From Pontibacter mangrovi (GTDB taxonomy: Bacteria; Bacteroidota; Bacteroidia; Cytophagales; Hymenobacteraceae), in the NCBI RefSeq assembly GCF_006385705.1, contig NZ_VFRQ01000002.1, positions 124,001-188,000 on the forward strand: a stretch of 64,000 nt of DNA, in the 5' to 3' direction. Below are positions 62,959 to 64,000 of the stretch, piece by piece (positions within the stretch are counted from its first letter, which is position 1; each line of letters starts with the position of its first letter). A program made the translations under genes and the position numbers. The notes below the pieces were generated by a model that worked only from the letters and a program-made list of their open reading frames with translations, was not told where the DNA came from and did no database searches.

Positions 62959-64000
62959 ATGCCATCATCCCCCTACAACAGCAGGAACACGGGTGCAGAC
63001 TCGCACACGCAGCCCCTGAAAAACACGTACGGCCGAACCCGCTACACCACCGAGCCGGCACAAACCTACGGCACCGGCCGCCGCACCCAGGCTACCATTA
63101 GGAACAGGCGCAAAACCAGGTTCAGGAGAAGAGCAACAAGCGGCTCGGCGGTAGAGGGCGCGAAGAACAGGCTCAAGAACTTTAAGCAGGCATCTATCCT
63201 GGCGGTGGCCATTACAGGCTTTATCATGCTGCTGTTTGCGCCCGGCGAGGCAGGGCTGGCACAGGGCAGCGGGCAGGATACCGTTGATACCGTGGCCATT
63301 ATTGAGGAAGTAGCCGTGGAGGACTTGCTCACCACAGACTCCGTAGCGCAAAACGCAGCGGCAGAAGACACCACTGCAGCCTTGTCGGGTAAGGAAGCGG
63401 CCGGCGAAGCCATCGGGGCGCTGCAGGGCATGTGGGACAGTTTTTTCTATAACCTGCCCAAAATGCTCATCGCGCTGGCCACCTTGCTGCTGGCCTGGGG
63501 TGCGGTGCGGTTGCTGCGGATGCTCCTTCAGAAGGCGCTGGGCCGTTGGGAGCGTTCCAATGCTATAATCTCCTTGTTATCAATAGCGGTATGGATGCTG
63601 GCCATAGGCATTGCCATTAGCGTAGTGGCCGGCGATATACGGGCGCTGGTAGGCTCACTGGGCCTGATTGGCCTGGCGCTGTCGTGGTCGCTGCAGACGC
63701 CGATAGAGAGCTTTACAGGCTGGCTCCTCAACTCCTTCCAGGGCTATTACCGTGTGGGCGACCGGGTGCGGGTAGGCGATGTTTTCGGGGATGTTTTTCG
63801 TATTGATTTTCTGACCACCACCGTGTGGGAGATTGGGGCGCCCTACCAAGCCGGTTTCGTGCAGGCCGAGCAGCCCACCGGCCGCCTGGTCACCTTCCCC
63901 AACAACGAGATCCTGACTGGCACTGTCATCAACCTGACGCGCGATTTTCCTTATGTATGGGATGAGCTGGCTTTTGCCGTGGCCAACGAGTCAGACATTC
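62959..64000 (+). CDS. mechanosensitive ion channel family protein (MscS), 5' part
   Basis: The frame is open from the ATG at 62959 to the window edge (347 residues). The first 80 residues are unusually basic and Arg/Thr-rich, then one hydrophobic segment (about residues 87-103), an acidic region, and further membrane segments near 160 and 205. The MscS core is plain: GLIGLALSWSLQTPIESFTG, then FQGYYRVGDRVRVGD, FPNNEILTGTVINLTRDFPY. The channel opens under membrane tension. The C-terminal cytoplasmic domain lies beyond the window. The ATG could be preceded by others, but no in-frame ATG with upstream coding look was found. Confidence 0.88.
   Translation, partial: MPSSPYNSRNTGADSHTQPLKNTYGRTRYTTEPAQTYGTGRRTQATIRNRRKTRFRRRATSGSAVEGAKNRLKNFKQASILAVAITGFIMLLFAPGEAGLAQGSGQDTVDTVAIIEEVAVEDLLTTDSVAQNAAAEDTTAALSGKEAAGEAIGALQGMWDSFFYNLPKMLIALATLLLAWGAVRLLRMLLQKALGRWERSNAIISLLSIAVWMLAIGIAISVVAGDIRALVGSLGLIGLALSWSLQTPIESFTGWLLNSFQGYYRVGDRVRVGDVFGDVFRIDFLTTTVWEIGAPYQAGFVQAEQPTGRLVTFPNNEILTGTVINLTRDFPYVWDELAFAVANESDI

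Overview
The window looks like chromosome from a moderately GC-rich member of the Bacteroidota, most likely Cytophagales and plausibly Hymenobacteraceae (Pontibacter-like). The evidence is two SusC/SusD outer-membrane pairs, a MurF-Alr fusion, many Bacteroidota-type families (DUF4834, DUF5686, DUF2911, DUF4230, DUF3616, YfhO, HTTM), numerous short lipoproteins, promoters with the Bacteroidota -7 box TAnnTTTG and little sign of strong ribosome-binding sites. The genus is an inference. No rRNA, tRNA, CRISPR array, phage or intact transposase was recognised.

Layout. 1-1.6 kb: the 3' end of the tRNA 2-selenouridine synthase gene followed by selD, a tRNA-selenation operon. 1.8-3.6 kb: an alpha/beta hydrolase and an RsmI-like methyltransferase. 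3.8-14.1 kb (minus): two tandem susC-susD operons whose 5' coding ends and 3' untranslated ends are closely alike. 14.8-17.2 kb: feoAB ferrous iron uptake. 17.5-20.0 kb: murF-alr for peptidoglycan precursors. 20.2-25.8 kb: two EamA-type exporters around a small lipoprotein and a DUF5686 outer-membrane protein. 26.0-28.5 kb: recX, then an A+T-rich insert with a lipoprotein gene, a decayed gene, a second copy of the recX 3' tail and rsgA. 28.6-33.0 kb: DUF4230, a PLP-dependent deaminase, YfhO and DUF4834. 33.8-36.6 kb: carB lacking the usual C-terminal regulatory domain. 36.7-43.8 kb: small acidic or low-complexity proteins, including a lipoprotein with about 26 GTTT repeats, an HTTM membrane protein, DUF3616 and msrA. 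44.0-54.6 kb: a phospholipase C-like protein, PAP2 phosphatase, M19 dipeptidase, a membrane-bound M28 peptidase, TerC, YajQ, a truncated acetyltransferase and a lipocalin. 54.7-62.7 kb: small envelope proteins, a frameshifted lipoprotein gene, a sterol desaturase-like enzyme, a GluQRS-like synthetase and DUF2911. 62.96 kb to the edge: the start of an MscS-type channel gene.

The gene content is mostly housekeeping and envelope functions. The unusual part is the non-coding fabric. (1) The heptamer AAGTATA / TATACTT occurs about 110 times by hand count (about 8 expected by chance), inside genes, between genes and inside terminator hairpins, which resembles the distribution of a DNA uptake sequence or HIP1-like signal. 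(2) A composite intergenic repeat of roughly 200-450 bp has three copies (21.2, 33.3 and 61.7-62.1 kb) and contains several palindromes. (3) A C/G-rich inverted-repeat family (CCCACCCCTGCCCCTCC type) and (4) an AACAATTAAC-rich family that often runs into a TACCTTTG promoter box are scattered through the gaps. These patterns were read by eye; counts are approximate and no database search was possible.
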